From NCBI GenBank assembly GCA_946481625.1, contig CAMLOZ010000262.1:1-5754 (forward strand): 5,754 bases of DNA, written 5' to 3'. Both the position numbers and the translations under genes were made by a program. Shown one piece after another: positions 5,701-5,754 of the stretch (position 1 is its first letter; each line of letters opens with the position of its first letter). The stretch is from an uncultured Haloferula sp. (GTDB lineage Bacteria; Verrucomicrobiota; Verrucomicrobiae; Verrucomicrobiales; Akkermansiaceae). Under the pieces are notes generated by a model that saw only the letters and a list, made by a program, of their open reading frames with translations, did not search any database and was not told where the DNA came from.

Positions 5701-5754
5701 AGCCCCGGGTAGCAAACCGCGCAGCACTACTTTTAAAAACATACGACAATCAAC
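5701..5754. other. Right-edge non-coding sequence, nothing assignable
   Basis: The last 54 bases start GC-rich and end AT-rich, with an 8-base palindrome TTTTAAAA at 5731-5738 and one more GACAATC at 5745-5751. I see no coding frame, RNA gene or promoter that I can support. Confidence 0.3.

Noticed and set aside
5728..5735. Plus-strand Bacteroidota -7 box (TACTTTTA) near the right edge
   Set aside because: The last base differs from TAnnTTTG, no -33 element lies about 19 bases upstream, and no gene can be seen before the window ends.

Overview
The window is a GC-rich bacterial segment that changes character near its right end. Left of about position 5160 the DNA is roughly two-thirds G+C, with long stop-poor shadow frames and third codon positions that are mostly G or C. 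This fits a high-GC Gram-negative bacterium. A Verrucomicrobiota-like source is my guess from base composition and gene style only. Right of about 5160 the composition falls to about 50-58% G+C per 60-base line by hand count, codon use relaxes, and the upstream region carries a promoter of the Bacteroidota type (TTG, 19 bases, TACCTTTG on the minus strand). The window therefore seems to join DNA from two different bacterial lineages inside one open reading frame.

Layout: (1) 2-295, plus strand, the 3' end of an unrecognised gene with a proline- and charge-rich tail. (2) 302-2941, plus strand, an 879-residue protein with two complete GT-B (GT4-like) glycosyltransferase domains in tandem behind about 150 residues that I cannot assign. 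(3) 2931-3785, plus strand, an extended short-chain dehydrogenase/reductase of the nucleotide-sugar epimerase/dehydratase type, about 20-25 residues short at its C terminus. (4) 3786-3990, a convergent intergenic region, AT-rich at first and then rich in inverted repeats. (5) 3991-5550, minus strand, a full-length FAD-dependent oxidoreductase of the COG2509 type, whose first 130 codons look as if they come from a different genome than the rest. (6) 5551-5754, its promoter, preceded by an array of GAC units spaced exactly 7 and then exactly 10 bases apart.

Genes 1-3 are packed as an operon: a 6-base gap, then an 11-base overlap. The second and third make sense together as a cell-surface polysaccharide or glycan step, with the epimerase supplying or modifying a nucleotide sugar and the double glycosyltransferase transferring sugars. 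The FAD protein is convergent and unrelated in function. The most important caution is that the composition switch may be an assembly chimera formed across a conserved stretch of this gene, rather than a natural mosaic gene.
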